Counted from the first letter of the stretch, positions 9,067-18,502 are shown. The stretch: 64,000 bases of DNA from Chitinophaga ginsengisegetis (GCF_900168065.1 NZ_FUZZ01000002.1:372001-436000); one strand, 5' to 3'. Notes: generated by a model not told the origin, from the sequence alone. Made by a program: numbers and translations.

Positions 9067-9113
9067 TTATCATCGCGCCTGCCGGCGGATATTAAAAGAT
9101 CTGAAGCATAAAA

Positions 9114-9782
9114 CTACCTGGCGCCTGCCTGTTGCAGCATTTGTACGATCTCTTTATAATTTCTTTTCTGTGCATGTTGCAAAGGCGTTACGCCGTCTTT
9201 GTCCGCTATATTCACATTGGCGCCCGCAGCAATCAGCATTTTTACCACCTGCTGATGCGCGGCGCCACCCTGGCCTAATATCACGGCCTCCAGGAGAGCG
9301 GTCCAGCCCAGGCGGTTGATGTGATCCACCGGGAAATTTTTATCCGCCAGCAATACCGCTATTACTTCAAGATGCGCACGCTCACAGGCAGGAATCAGCG
9401 CAGAGCCGCCGTAGCGGTTATATACTTTATAATCTGCTCCGGGCATGTATAACTTTACCATATCCGCATAACCTTCAGCACCGGCATACAGGAAGGGCGA
9501 GTTTAACAGCTGATCCTGCGCATTTACATTGGCGCCGGCAGCCGTCAATAATTTCGCGGCAGCAGTGTGATGATGATAGGTAGCCACCATTAATGGCGTG
9601 CGTCCCTGTGCATCTTTTGCCTCCAGCTGTTCGCCCCTGGCTATAGCTGCTTTAATGGCGCTGGTGTCGTTTCCGGCTGCCGCTTTGAAAATTGTATTAT
9701 CACGTATCATCGTCTCCTTTTCTTTTTGTGCGCAGGCCGGATGTATGATCCAGAGCAGGCCCAGTAATAAAGTTAATCGCAT
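9114..9782 (-). CDS. Exported ankyrin-repeat protein
   Basis: 222 residues. A signal peptide (RLTLLLGLLWIIHPACA) is followed by about five ankyrin repeats from residue 30 on: DAQGRTPLMVATYHHHTAAAK, DQLLNSPFLYAGAEGYADM, NRYGGSALIPACERAHLEV, NRLGWTALLEAVILGQGG and DKDGVTPLQHAQKRNYKEI (shown here in short cores). Probably periplasmic and protein-binding. Convergent with the TPR gene, 47 nt apart. Confidence 0.9.
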   Translation of the reverse strand: MRLTLLLGLLWIIHPACAQKEKETMIRDNTIFKAAAGNDTSAIKAAIARGEQLEAKDAQGRTPLMVATYHHHTAAAKLLTAAGANVNAQDQLLNSPFLYAGAEGYADMVKLYMPGADYKVYNRYGGSALIPACERAHLEVIAVLLADKNFPVDHINRLGWTALLEAVILGQGGAAHQQVVKMLIAAGANVNIADKDGVTPLQHAQKRNYKEIVQMLQQAGAR

Positions 9783-9971
9783 TATGGAGGTTTGTTACAC
9801 GAAAATAAAGCACCGTAGCGGTGATCAATGGTGTTATTCATGCATAAAACAGGACTAATTAAAACTACCTGTCTTCTTCCGCCCGGTAAAAAAGATATAT
9901 CCGTTCATCTATTTTAAAAGCAAAATACCGGATTTATTTCCTAACTTATTAGTGATTAAATCTGGTAGAAA

Positions 9972-10607
9972 ATGCCACAGGAAAACGACCAACAACACTA
10001 TCCGCACAGGAAGGAAAAACATGAAGCCCGCCGCGACTTCCTGAAACAATCTTCCGCTATGATGGCACTGGCGCTCACTCCCCCGCTGGTAATAAAAGCG
10101 GCTCAGCACGATGAAGCCATTGCCGGCATCTTTGAAAAGATGCCGGTGAGCATGGAAATAAACGGGAAGAAAATAGAGGTTTCTGTAGAACCCCGTGTTA
10201 CATTGCTGGACCTTCTCCGGGAACAACTGAATCTTACCGGCACCAAAAAAGGCTGTGATCATGGCCAGTGCGGCGCCTGTACGGTACATGTAAACGGTCA
10301 CCGCATTAATTCCTGTCTCACGCTCGCCGTTATGCAGGAAGGCAAAAAAATCACGACCATTGAGGGCCTCGCCAACGGCGAACAACTGCATCCGGTACAG
10401 GAAGCCTTTATTAAGCACGATGGCTTCCAGTGTGGTTATTGTACGCCCGGGCAAATCATGTCGGCCGTAGCCTGCATCCGTGAAGGCCATGCCGGTTCCC
10501 CCGAAGAAATAAGAGAATTTATGAGTGGAAATATCTGCCGCTGCGGTGCATACGACAATATCGTTCACGCCATTACGGAAGTAAAACAGGGAGGGAAAAC
10601 AGTATGA
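9972..10607 (+). CDS. paoA: Periplasmic aldehyde oxidoreductase-type 2Fe-2S subunit
   Basis: 211 residues. A twin-arginine signal ARRDFLKQSSAMMALAL lies at 19-35. The ferredoxin cluster uses Cys95, 100, 103 and 115 (GCDHGQCGAC...C), and the second 2Fe-2S cluster uses Cys154, 157, 189 and 191 (CGYCTPGQ, CRCGAY). This is the small subunit of a xanthine dehydrogenase-family enzyme of the PaoABC/YagTSR type, passing electrons from the molybdenum centre. First gene of a five-gene operon; its stop overlaps the next start (ATGA at 10604-10607). The Tat signal predicts that the assembled complex is exported. Confidence 0.94.
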   Translation: MPQENDQQHYPHRKEKHEARRDFLKQSSAMMALALTPPLVIKAAQHDEAIAGIFEKMPVSMEINGKKIEVSVEPRVTLLDLLREQLNLTGTKKGCDHGQCGACTVHVNGHRINSCLTLAVMQEGKKITTIEGLANGEQLHPVQEAFIKHDGFQCGYCTPGQIMSAVACIREGHAGSPEEIREFMSGNICRCGAYDNIVHAITEVKQGGKTV

Positions 10608-11584
10608 ACCAATTCTCCTACGTACGCCCCGCCAGCCTGAAGGCAGCTATCGACGCGGTGGCAAAAGATAACACTGCCCGTTTCATCGCCGGCGGCACCA
10701 ACCTGCTGGACCTGATGAAAAGCGGCGTGGTGATCCCGGAAAAACTGGTAGACATTAACCGTTTGCCGTTAAAAGATATCCAGTTAAATGGTAACACGCT
10801 GCATATAGGCGCCCTGGCACTTAACAGTGAACTGGCCGCACATGAACTGGTTACCACGCATCATCCGCTGCTGTCGCAGGCTTTACTGGCAGGCGCTTCA
10901 CAGCAACTCCGCAATATGGCTACCGTAGGCGGCAATATGATGCAACGTACCCGCTGCACTTATTTTTATGATACTACCATGCCCTGCAATAAACGCAGCC
11001 CCAACAGCGGCTGTGGCGCTATTGGCGGCATCAACCGTATGCATGCCATCTTTGGCGCCAGCGAAAGTTGTATTGCCGTACACCCCAGCGATATGTGCGT
11101 GGCACTTGCTGCATTGGATGCTACCGTACTGGTAACCGGCCCGAAAGGTAACCGCCGCATTCCTTTTACAGATTTTCACCGCCTCCCGGGCAATACCCCG
11201 CAGCTGGATAACAACCTCGCAAAAGGAGAACTGATTACAGCAGTGGAAATTCCCGCTAACGCCTACACGAAAAATGTATACTACCTGAAGGTACGCGACC
11301 GTGCCTCATACGCATTTGCACTGGTATCTGTAGCCGCAGCGCTGGACATCAGCAATAATGTAATCCGGAGCGCCCGGCTGGCAATGGGCGGCGTAGCGCA
11401 TAAACCCTGGCGACTGTACGATGCCGAGAAAGCATTGGCCGGCAAAGCTCCTACGGAAGAAAATTTCCGCCATGCGGCAGACATTGCATTGCAATCTGCC
11501 AAAGCATACACGCATAACCAATTTAAAACTGGTTTATCAGTCAACAGTATTCAAACCGCCTTACTTAAAGCTGCCAGCGTATGA
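10604..11584 (+). CDS. paoB: FAD-binding subunit of molybdenum oxidoreductase
   Basis: 326 residues, CoxM/PaoB fold. FAD-binding loops are FIAGGTNLLDLMKSG (28-42) and NMATVGGNMMQRTRC (104-118). Cys118, 128, 137 and 156 are spaced as in the PaoB subgroup that carries an extra 4Fe-4S cluster. Starts inside the paoA stop and ends in an ATGA overlap with paoC, so translation is probably coupled. No signal of its own; it would travel with PaoA. Confidence 0.93.
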   Translation: MNQFSYVRPASLKAAIDAVAKDNTARFIAGGTNLLDLMKSGVVIPEKLVDINRLPLKDIQLNGNTLHIGALALNSELAAHELVTTHHPLLSQALLAGASQQLRNMATVGGNMMQRTRCTYFYDTTMPCNKRSPNSGCGAIGGINRMHAIFGASESCIAVHPSDMCVALAALDATVLVTGPKGNRRIPFTDFHRLPGNTPQLDNNLAKGELITAVEIPANAYTKNVYYLKVRDRASYAFALVSVAAALDISNNVIRSARLAMGGVAHKPWRLYDAEKALAGKAPTEENFRHAADIALQSAKAYTHNQFKTGLSVNSIQTALLKAASV

Positions 11585-13818
11585 AAAAGCAACAAACAGG
11601 ACAGTCGATGGACCGTGTGGATGGCCGCCTGAAAGTAACCGGCGGCGCAAAATATTTCGCAGACCACCAACTGCCGGAACTGCTGTATGCCGCACTGGTA
11701 TGCAGCTCCATCAGCAACGGTACCATTAAAAGCATCAATACTACCAAAGCGCTCAGAGCCCCCGGCGTGCAGGATGTAATATCACATCTCAACGCCCCGC
11801 CGGTACCGGGATATAAAAATTCCGATCCCAATGCGAAAGACGGACTCAAAATATTCAAAGACAACCGCATCTACTCCAACGGGCAGCCGGTAGCCATCGT
11901 ATTGGCCAACACGATGGAACGCGCTGTACACGCCGCATCTCTCGTGGAAGTACAATACAACCAGGAAACGCATTACACCGATATGAATGCCAATATGGGT
12001 AAAGCCTTTCAGAATAACCGGATGAAAGACTATACACGCGGGGAAGCAGATGCCTGGAAAAAAGCGCCTGTTACCATTGACGCCACCTATAGCCTTCCGC
12101 TGGAAGTACATAACCCGATGGAACTGGCCGGCATCATTGCCCACTGGGATACGCCGGACACACTGGTGCTCTACGCCAAAACGCAGGGAGTAAAAAATGT
12201 GCAGGATACCATCAAAAGACTATTCCAGATACCGGAACAGAATATCACTGTGCATTCGCAGTTTGTGGGCGGCGGGTTTGGTATGGCGTTACGTGTATGG
12301 CCGCTGGAAATAGCCACCATAGTGGCTGCAAAGAAAGTACGCAAACCGGTAAAACTGGTGATCACACGCGACCAGATGTTTACATTGGTAGGCTACCGGC
12401 CTAACGCCGTACAACGATTAAGCCTGGGCGCCACTGCCGATGGTAAGCTCACCGGCATCACCCATGAAGCAGTAGCCGTTACGTCTCCCTACGAGGATTT
12501 TACAGAAGGCATTGTATCTATGAGCAAATTCATGTATGCCTGCCCCAATGTAACTACCCGGTACAAACTGGTACCGCTTAATATCAGCACGCCCATCTGG
12601 ATGCGGGGCCCCGGCGAAGCTACCGGCGCATTTGCACTGGAGTCGGCCATTGATGAACTGTCTTATAAACTCAACATCGATCCGCTGGAACTCCGGGTGC
12701 TGAACCATGCGGACACCGACCCTGAAAAAGATCTCCCTTTCTCCAGTAAATACCTCAAGGAAGCTTACCAGCTGGGAGCGGAGAAAATTGGATGGTCGAA
12801 CCGGAAAGCCGCTCCCCGCAGTATGCAGGAAGATGGTATGCTGGTAGGCTATGGCATGAGCAGCGGCACCTTTGGCGCATTCCGCGGCAAAGCTACGGTA
12901 TCGGCTACACTAAAAGCAGATGGTTCACTCATCCTGCAGAGTGCTGCCGCCGATATTGGCCCGGGTACCGCTACCGCAATGGTACAGATAGCTGCAGATG
13001 TAACCGGCATAGCGCCGGCAAAAATAAAATTCATGCTCGGCGAATCTGCCTACCCGTTTGCACCCCAGCAGGGCGGGTCTTCTACCGTGTCTACTTTAGG
13101 CAGCGCGGTAACAGACGCCTGTAAGGCATTGCAGCAGAAGCTGGCGGGTCTTGCAATCAGCCATGTACCGGCTTTTAAAAATGCTGCTCCGGAAACAATT
13201 ATTTTTGAAGATGGACAACTGCTGAGAGCCGGGCAATCTGAAAAAATATCTTACGAAACTATCTTACAACAACAACAGTTACCGGAAGTAAATGTAGTAG
13301 CCACTTCACAAAGCGGGGAAGAAAGAAAAAAATATTCCATGTATTCTTTCTCTGTGCATTTTACCAAAGTGCATGTACACCCGGCTACCGGCGTGGTTCG
13401 TATAAAACATATTGTAAGTGTGGCAGATGCAGGCACCATTGTAAACGCCAAAACAGCCCGCAGCCAGATGATCGGCGGCGTAGTGGGCGGCATCGGTATG
13501 GCGCTCACTGAAGAAGCGGTTATGGATCACCGTTTCGGACGTTTTGTAAACAATAACTATGCAGACTATCACGTTCCGGTAAATGCAGATACGCCACCCA
13601 CCGATGTATATTTTATTAACAAGAAAGATCCTTACATTAACCCGATGGGCTCAAAAGGCATGGGAGAAATAGCGCTGATCGGCTTTGCCGCCGCAGTTTC
13701 CAATGCCGTATACCACGCCACCGGTAAGCGGGTACGCGACCTGCCCATCACCCCGGATAAAGTACTGGATGAGAAAGGATATCAGCAATGGAAGCTGGAA
13801 AATAAAATGAGTACATGA
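11581..13818 (+). CDS. paoC: Molybdenum cofactor-binding catalytic subunit
   Basis: 745 residues, close to the PaoC/YagR size. The N-terminal aldehyde oxidase hammerhead domain is followed by the molybdopterin-binding domains: FVGGGFGMALRVWP near 225, MRGPGEATGAFALE near 345, and GSKGMGEIALIG near 700, which carries the catalytic Glu. It oxidises aldehydes or N-heterocycles with water as the oxygen donor; the substrate cannot be told from sequence. Overlaps both neighbours by ATGA. Confidence 0.94.
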   Translation: MKKQQTGQSMDRVDGRLKVTGGAKYFADHQLPELLYAALVCSSISNGTIKSINTTKALRAPGVQDVISHLNAPPVPGYKNSDPNAKDGLKIFKDNRIYSNGQPVAIVLANTMERAVHAASLVEVQYNQETHYTDMNANMGKAFQNNRMKDYTRGEADAWKKAPVTIDATYSLPLEVHNPMELAGIIAHWDTPDTLVLYAKTQGVKNVQDTIKRLFQIPEQNITVHSQFVGGGFGMALRVWPLEIATIVAAKKVRKPVKLVITRDQMFTLVGYRPNAVQRLSLGATADGKLTGITHEAVAVTSPYEDFTEGIVSMSKFMYACPNVTTRYKLVPLNISTPIWMRGPGEATGAFALESAIDELSYKLNIDPLELRVLNHADTDPEKDLPFSSKYLKEAYQLGAEKIGWSNRKAAPRSMQEDGMLVGYGMSSGTFGAFRGKATVSATLKADGSLILQSAAADIGPGTATAMVQIAADVTGIAPAKIKFMLGESAYPFAPQQGGSSTVSTLGSAVTDACKALQQKLAGLAISHVPAFKNAAPETIIFEDGQLLRAGQSEKISYETILQQQQLPEVNVVATSQSGEERKKYSMYSFSVHFTKVHVHPATGVVRIKHIVSVADAGTIVNAKTARSQMIGGVVGGIGMALTEEAVMDHRFGRFVNNNYADYHVPVNADTPPTDVYFINKKDPYINPMGSKGMGEIALIGFAAAVSNAVYHATGKRVRDLPITPDKVLDEKGYQQWKLENKMST

Positions 13819-14969
13819 AAGAACTGGAAGACATTGTAAAGTCATACCACGCTGCCTGCCGCCAGGGAATAAAAACGGCGCTGGCTACGGTAGTACATGT
13901 GGAAGGCTCTGCTTACCGCCAGCCAGGCGCAAGGATGCTGGTTACAGAAACCGGTATGCTCACCGGCGCCATCAGCGGCGGTTGCCTCGAAGGGGATGCC
14001 CTGCGTAAAGCGCAGCTGGTAATGATGCAGCAACGGCCCATGCTGGTGACTTACGATACCAACGATGAAGACGATGCCAAACTCGGCGTAGGACTTGGAT
14101 GCAACGGTATCATTCATATACTGCTGGAACCCGTGAATGCAGAAGATCCGGGCAACCCCGTGGCTATGCTGCAGGAAATAACTTCCCATCGTACGCCTGC
14201 TGTACTGGTTACCCTGTTTACGCTGCGCCAGCGCAAAGCGCCGCAACCCGGTACCTGCCTGGTGCTCACCGCCAATGGTCAGTTGCATCACTGCATCACC
14301 GATGCTCAGCTGCAAAACGCCATCACTGCCGATGCACATCAGGCTCTGCAAACCCGCACTTCTTTTACAAAAACATACGTCTCTACCGGCAACGACTACA
14401 CGACACATACGGCCTACATTCCGCCGGCGCCACAGCTATTAATTGCAGGTGCAGGCAACGATGTAATCCCGCTGGTGAAAATGGCAGCATTGCTCGGATG
14501 GCACACTACCGTTATTGATGGCCGCCCCGGTTACGCCACCACCATGCGTTTTCCGGAAGCCACGCAGGTGATCACCGCCAAACCCGTACAGGTACTTCCA
14601 CAGGTGCAAACAGATCAATATACCGTGGCAGTACTGATGACTCACAATTACAATTACGATCTTGCCCTGCTGGCGCAACTGCTCCCGCTGCCGTTGCCCT
14701 ACATAGGCGTGCTGGGGCCTGCAAAAAAACTACAGCGTATGCTCGACGAGCTGGCGGAAAACGGCATCTGCATTTCCCCGATACAACGGGAACGTATACA
14801 CGGACCAGCCGGATTGGACCTGGGCGCTGAAACATCAGAGGAAATTGCCTTGTCCGTTATCAGTGAAATAAAATCCGTACTGTCTGCCGCTGCCGCTACA
14901 TCACTGCGGGAAAAAACAACGGCTATCCATTCCCGCGAACAACAAATCATACATCAACAACAACTATAA
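13815..14969 (+). CDS. xdhC: XdhC/CoxI-family molybdenum cofactor insertion factor
   Basis: 384 residues. The N-terminal XdhC/CoxI domain has VEGSAYRQPGARMLV and ISGGCLEGDAL; the C-terminal Rossmann-like XdhC domain has LLIAGAGNDVIPLV, MTHNYNYD and a IGVLGPAKK strand. Members bind and sulfurate the cofactor and insert it into the large subunit. It sits in the operon right after paoC (ATGA overlap) and ends with TAATG overlapping mocA. Confidence 0.92.
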   Translation: MKELEDIVKSYHAACRQGIKTALATVVHVEGSAYRQPGARMLVTETGMLTGAISGGCLEGDALRKAQLVMMQQRPMLVTYDTNDEDDAKLGVGLGCNGIIHILLEPVNAEDPGNPVAMLQEITSHRTPAVLVTLFTLRQRKAPQPGTCLVLTANGQLHHCITDAQLQNAITADAHQALQTRTSFTKTYVSTGNDYTTHTAYIPPAPQLLIAGAGNDVIPLVKMAALLGWHTTVIDGRPGYATTMRFPEATQVITAKPVQVLPQVQTDQYTVAVLMTHNYNYDLALLAQLLPLPLPYIGVLGPAKKLQRMLDELAENGICISPIQRERIHGPAGLDLGAETSEEIALSVISEIKSVLSAAAATSLREKTTAIHSREQQIIHQQQL

Positions 14970-15562
14970 TGGAAACAACTGGTATCATCATCCTGGCCGC
15001 CGGCGCCTCTAAACGACTGGGAACACCCAAACAACAACTCCCCTTCCAAAACAAAAGCCTGCTGCAAAACGTAGTACACACGGCCCGTCAGTGCGATATG
15101 CCCACCGTAGTAGTGCTGGGCGCCTTTGCCACTCAAATCAGGGAACAACTGGTGTCTGAAAAAGTACATACTGTTGTAAATCCAAACTGGCCTGCCGGTA
15201 TGGGCGGCTCCATCCACACCGGGTTACAGCACCTGCTGCGTATAGCCCCTCACGTGAGCAATGCACTGCTGCTGCTATGCGATCAGCCTTTTATTACCAC
15301 CGCGCTGCTGGAAGAAATGTTTGCGCTGAAAAACTCCTCCGGCAAAGCGATTGTAGCCTGCACCTATGGCAATTCCACCGGTACGCCGGCGCTTTTTGGT
15401 AAATCTTTTTTTCCACAATTGCTGGCACTCAATGGGCAGGAAGGCGCAAAGAAAATATTGTTACAACATCCGGAGCAGGTGGCTACTGTCGATTTTCCAC
15501 AGGGAGCAGTGGATATAGATACCAATGGCGACTATGAACAACTGCTCACCAGCACAAAATAA
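14969..15562 (+). CDS. mocA: MocA-like molybdenum cofactor cytidylyltransferase
   Basis: 197 residues, MobA-like nucleotidyltransferase. The N-terminal signature IIILAAGASKRLGTPKQQL gives the NTP loop, LLLLCDQPF has the metal-binding Asp, and NPNWPAGMGGSIHTGL is the family motif. By position beside XdhC it probably makes the cytosine dinucleotide form of the cofactor, as used by Pao-type enzymes; MobA-type guanylyl transfer cannot be excluded from sequence. Last gene of the operon. Confidence 0.9.
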   Translation: METTGIIILAAGASKRLGTPKQQLPFQNKSLLQNVVHTARQCDMPTVVVLGAFATQIREQLVSEKVHTVVNPNWPAGMGGSIHTGLQHLLRIAPHVSNALLLLCDQPFITTALLEEMFALKNSSGKAIVACTYGNSTGTPALFGKSFFPQLLALNGQEGAKKILLQHPEQVATVDFPQGAVDIDTNGDYEQLLTSTK

Positions 15563-15689
15563 ACCACCTTTTACAGGGGCTTCTCCCCGCAACGGCATAT
15601 TCCCTTCCTGTCGCCTCCCCTGAAAACCTTCATGGTCCTGTATTACAGGATCCTGATGAGATATTCTTTGCTTTTTCCTGAAAAATTTT

Positions 15690-15738
15690 TTTGGTAAATA
15701 AAATGACATGCTTATATTTGTCTACAAGATTGGTAGAC
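15690..15738 (+). promoter_or_regulatory. Promoter with overlapping palindromic operator before the poly-Cys leader
   Basis: TTTG (15690-15693) and TATATTTG (15713-15720), 19 nt apart, fit the Bacteroidota -33/-7 promoter. The palindrome GTCTAC-N7-GTAGAC (15720-15738) begins on the last base of the -7 box and covers the expected start site, a good position for a repressor. Alternatively it forms a hairpin at the very 5' end of the RNA. A short weakly structured stretch lies between the mocA stop and this promoter. Confidence 0.65.
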
Positions 15739-15758
15739 TAATAAAAATCATACTCACC

Positions 15759-15848
15759 ATGAACACAGATCAACGTCATCGAAACCCGCGCCCGATAAGC
15801 GCCTCAACCAACCGCCTCACAATAGCGGCATCATATTGTTGTTGTTAA
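15759..15848 (+). CDS. Short leader ORF ending in three cysteines
   Basis: ATG at 15759 opens 29 codons that end TCA TAT TGT TGT TGT TAA (Ser-Tyr-Cys-Cys-Cys-stop). The peptide is Arg/Ser/Thr-rich (start MNTDQRHRNPRP) and resembles no structured domain. It starts about 33 nt after the predicted transcription start and ends 93 nt before the PhyH ATG. Poly-Cys upstream ORFs are known in mycobacteria as cysteine-responsive attenuators of sulfur genes. By analogy this could couple cysteine supply to the downstream genes. It could be chance, but promoter, operator-like palindrome and position all agree. Confidence 0.55.
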   Translation: MNTDQRHRNPRPISASTNRLTIAASYCCC

Positions 15849-15941
15849 CACCCACTCCCCTCTGCGGCCACCCCACCAATTGCCGCGATAGTATTTTCTA
15901 TTTCAACAACTGATTTAACACTGTCAACAAAAATTTTCGTC

Positions 15942-16835
15942 ATGAAAACGACCAACCAACCCGTATTCTCTCTCGCCGGGGGAGTAACTGCAGCGCACCT
16001 TGCCTGGTTTCGCACCTATGGCATCATACAGTTTAAAAACTTCCTCGATAAAAATGCACTCGCTACTGTGCATGAAGAAGTACAACGTGTACAGGAACTT
16101 CTGATCCGGAATAACATTCAGAAAGTAAATGGTATTCCGCTCAAATTCGGTACAGACGTGGACGGCAGCCCGCTGATCCAGCGCATCGCCTTCGCATCAC
16201 ACTATAGTAACGCATTGCGGGAACTGTTAAAAGACAAAAGACTGCAAACACTCACTGCTTTGCTGGGCCCCTACTCTGGCAGGATCGGTGAAAACGAAAA
16301 AGACGGACTGGTAGTAAACCACTACGTAAACACTACGGACAGCCAGTTTAAACAACTTGGCTGGCACACCGACAGCCCCCGCGATCTGTTCCTGGGCTCA
16401 CGCATCCTGCCGATGCTCAATGTAGGCATTCACCTCGATGATTGCCCGCTGGACAACGGCGGCCTCAGAGTATTGCCCGGTACGCATGAGCAGGGAATAT
16501 TAAAACTGCTATTCAGAAAGAAATACTTCATAGACAATAACCCTGATGAAAAAGAAGTAGGCTTTGATATTGAAGCCGGCGATCTCACTGTTCACGACGG
16601 GCGCCTCTGGCACCGCGTGCAGCAGTCGCCCTACACCGGCGAAAAAAGCCGCAGAAGAGTGATGTATATTCCTATCATCACCGGCGCTTACCAGCCTAAA
16701 ACGGCTGCCAGCCCTACTCCTTTTTATCACAAACTGGCACATCTGAAACAACATCTGTACGGTGGCAGACCACAGTGGGTGAATGTAAAAGCCCGGTCAG
16801 AAAGCCTTGCGGAAGTAAACACTCCATCTCTCTAA
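15942..16835 (+). CDS. PhyH-type Fe(II)/2-oxoglutarate dioxygenase
   Basis: 297 residues, phytanoyl-CoA dioxygenase family. The iron ligands read His142 and Asp144 in LGWHTDSP and a distal His at 218 or 224 (TVHDGRLWHRVQQSP), with Arg in EKSRRRVMY for 2-oxoglutarate. It hydroxylates an unknown substrate. The 13-nt gap to the SDR gene points to one transcript, perhaps hydroxylation followed by oxidation. The poly-Cys leader upstream suggests a link to sulfur supply, but no sulfur-specific motif is visible in the enzyme. Confidence 0.87.
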   Translation: MKTTNQPVFSLAGGVTAAHLAWFRTYGIIQFKNFLDKNALATVHEEVQRVQELLIRNNIQKVNGIPLKFGTDVDGSPLIQRIAFASHYSNALRELLKDKRLQTLTALLGPYSGRIGENEKDGLVVNHYVNTTDSQFKQLGWHTDSPRDLFLGSRILPMLNVGIHLDDCPLDNGGLRVLPGTHEQGILKLLFRKKYFIDNNPDEKEVGFDIEAGDLTVHDGRLWHRVQQSPYTGEKSRRRVMYIPIITGAYQPKTAASPTPFYHKLAHLKQHLYGGRPQWVNVKARSESLAEVNTPSL

Positions 16836-16848
16836 AAAATATAATCCG

Positions 16849-17661
16849 ATGTCATACGCATTAATAACCGGCGCAGCAAAAGGAATAGGAAAAGCCATCG
16901 CTGCACAACTGGCGGAAAGGAATTATCATTTGCTGCTGGTAGATATAGATGAAAAAAGCCTCGCAGCTACAGCAGAAACACTTGCGGCGCAGTATCACGT
17001 GAACGTACATACGTTGCACCAGGATCTGTCGGCCCCCGATGCTTTATCAAATGTTACCGGTTGGAGCAGCACCTGGCATCATTCGCTTTCCGTAGTGGTG
17101 AATAACGCCGGTTATGGTATCAACGGACCATTTGAGCAACTCACCCTACAGGAACAGTTCAACATCATTGATGTAAATATCAGGGCACAGGTAGGGTTAT
17201 CCTATGCCTATATACCAGTGCTGCGGCAGTTTCCAAAAGCGTACCTGCTCAACCTCGCCAGCACAACAGCCTATCAAACCGTTCCATATCTCAATATTTA
17301 CGCGTCTACAAAAGCCTTTGCGCTTTCCTTTACACGCGGACTCCGGTATGAACTCAGGCACTCCCCCATATCGGTCAGTGCCCTGAGTCCCGGCAGCACC
17401 GACACGGATTTCGTAAACCGGGCGCGCATGGGCGACTACACCCGTAATGTTGCCAACCGCTTCAATATGACGCCGGAAAAAGTCGCCAGAATTGCGGTAG
17501 ACGGCCTCTTCAAAGGCAAAGCAGAAATCGTTCCCGGCTTCACCAATAAACTGAATGCCTGGCTGCCAAAATTCTTCCCCAAATTATTTGTGGAGAAAAT
17601 TGCCGCGGGTATCTATGAACCAAAAGAGAAAGAAACCAGCACCGTAGCACTCACTGCCTGA
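16849..17661 (+). CDS. Short-chain dehydrogenase/reductase
   Basis: 270 residues. Cofactor motif TGAAKGIGKAIA at 7-18, NNAGYG near 84, catalytic Ser in NLASTTAY and Tyr-x3-Lys in YASTKAFA, and the LSPGSTDTDF segment after them: a complete classical SDR. The Asp in VDIDEKS after strand 2 suggests NAD(H) preference. Follows the PhyH dioxygenase by 13 nt. A C-terminal tail after residue 230 (NKLNAWLPKFFPKLF) is seen in lipid- or ketone-acting SDRs. Confidence 0.92.
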   Translation: MSYALITGAAKGIGKAIAAQLAERNYHLLLVDIDEKSLAATAETLAAQYHVNVHTLHQDLSAPDALSNVTGWSSTWHHSLSVVVNNAGYGINGPFEQLTLQEQFNIIDVNIRAQVGLSYAYIPVLRQFPKAYLLNLASTTAYQTVPYLNIYASTKAFALSFTRGLRYELRHSPISVSALSPGSTDTDFVNRARMGDYTRNVANRFNMTPEKVARIAVDGLFKGKAEIVPGFTNKLNAWLPKFFPKLFVEKIAAGIYEPKEKETSTVALTA

Positions 17662-17761
17662 AATACAACCCCTGCTTATATGAGAAAGCTGCATCGTACC
17701 TGGTGCCGCTTTCTTATGTATATGGGAACAACATTTGCAGCACTTCTATTCAAAAAAACGA

Positions 17762-18502
17762 ATGGCAACTGCAGGCATTCATATCGGCACATCCGGCTGG
17801 AGCTACAGGCATTGGCGCGAAATATTCTATCCAACAGGATTAAAACCCGTTGACTATCTCCCCTGGTATGCAAAAAAATTTAAGGTAACAGAAATAAACA
17901 CCAGCTTTTATCACCTGCCCAAACCGGCTACAGTAAAAGCCTGGGTAGAAAAGGTACCTACACGTTTTTATTTTTGCCCGAAAATCAGCAGGTATATCAC
18001 CCATGTAAAAAGATTACTGGACCCCGAAGAATCTCTACCCAAATTCTTTGACCTCTTCGATCCCTTCATAAAACACCTGGGCCCCGTACTCATCCAGTTG
18101 CCGCCAACAGCCGCTTTTGAGGCAGAAAGAGCAGATCACTTCTTCAAAGTACTTACAAAAAACTATCCCGGTTATCACTTCGCATTGGAAGCGCGGCACC
18201 AAAGCTGGCTTTCTGATGAAGCCACTGCTTTACTACAGCAATACAAAATTGCCTGGGTGATTGCACTATCAGGGCGCCGGTGGCCGTTTGCAGAAACCAT
18301 TACCGCAAAACATATCTATGTCCGCTTCCACGGACCAGACGGCAGGTACGATCAATTATATCCCGAAAAAACAATGGATACCTATGCGGGGAAATTCAAA
18401 GAGTGGCAACAGGACAAACATACTATCTGGGCATTTTTTAACAACGACGGGCACGGTTATGCTTTACAAAATGCACAGCAAATGATGGCGCTACTCAAAT
18501 AG
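17762..18502 (+). CDS. DUF72 family protein (YecE-like)
   Basis: 246 residues from the ATG at 17762, chosen because the family opens with a G-(T/C)-SGW strand (HIGTSGWSYRHWREIFYP). An upstream ATG at 17735 would add nine atypical residues. Conserved features are NTSFYHLP, FYFCPKISRYITH, FALEARHQSW and YVRFHGPDGRYD, a TIM-barrel-like fold of unknown activity. Its last 12 nt overlap the end of the convergent Fpg-like gene. Confidence 0.9.
   Translation: MATAGIHIGTSGWSYRHWREIFYPTGLKPVDYLPWYAKKFKVTEINTSFYHLPKPATVKAWVEKVPTRFYFCPKISRYITHVKRLLDPEESLPKFFDLFDPFIKHLGPVLIQLPPTAAFEAERADHFFKVLTKNYPGYHFALEARHQSWLSDEATALLQQYKIAWVIALSGRRWPFAETITAKHIYVRFHGPDGRYDQLYPEKTMDTYAGKFKEWQQDKHTIWAFFNNDGHGYALQNAQQMMALLK

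Noticed and set aside
9909..10568. 219-codon open frame on the minus strand
   Set aside because: Antisense to paoA, whose two iron-sulfur cluster motifs are complete; no motif in the reverse frame.
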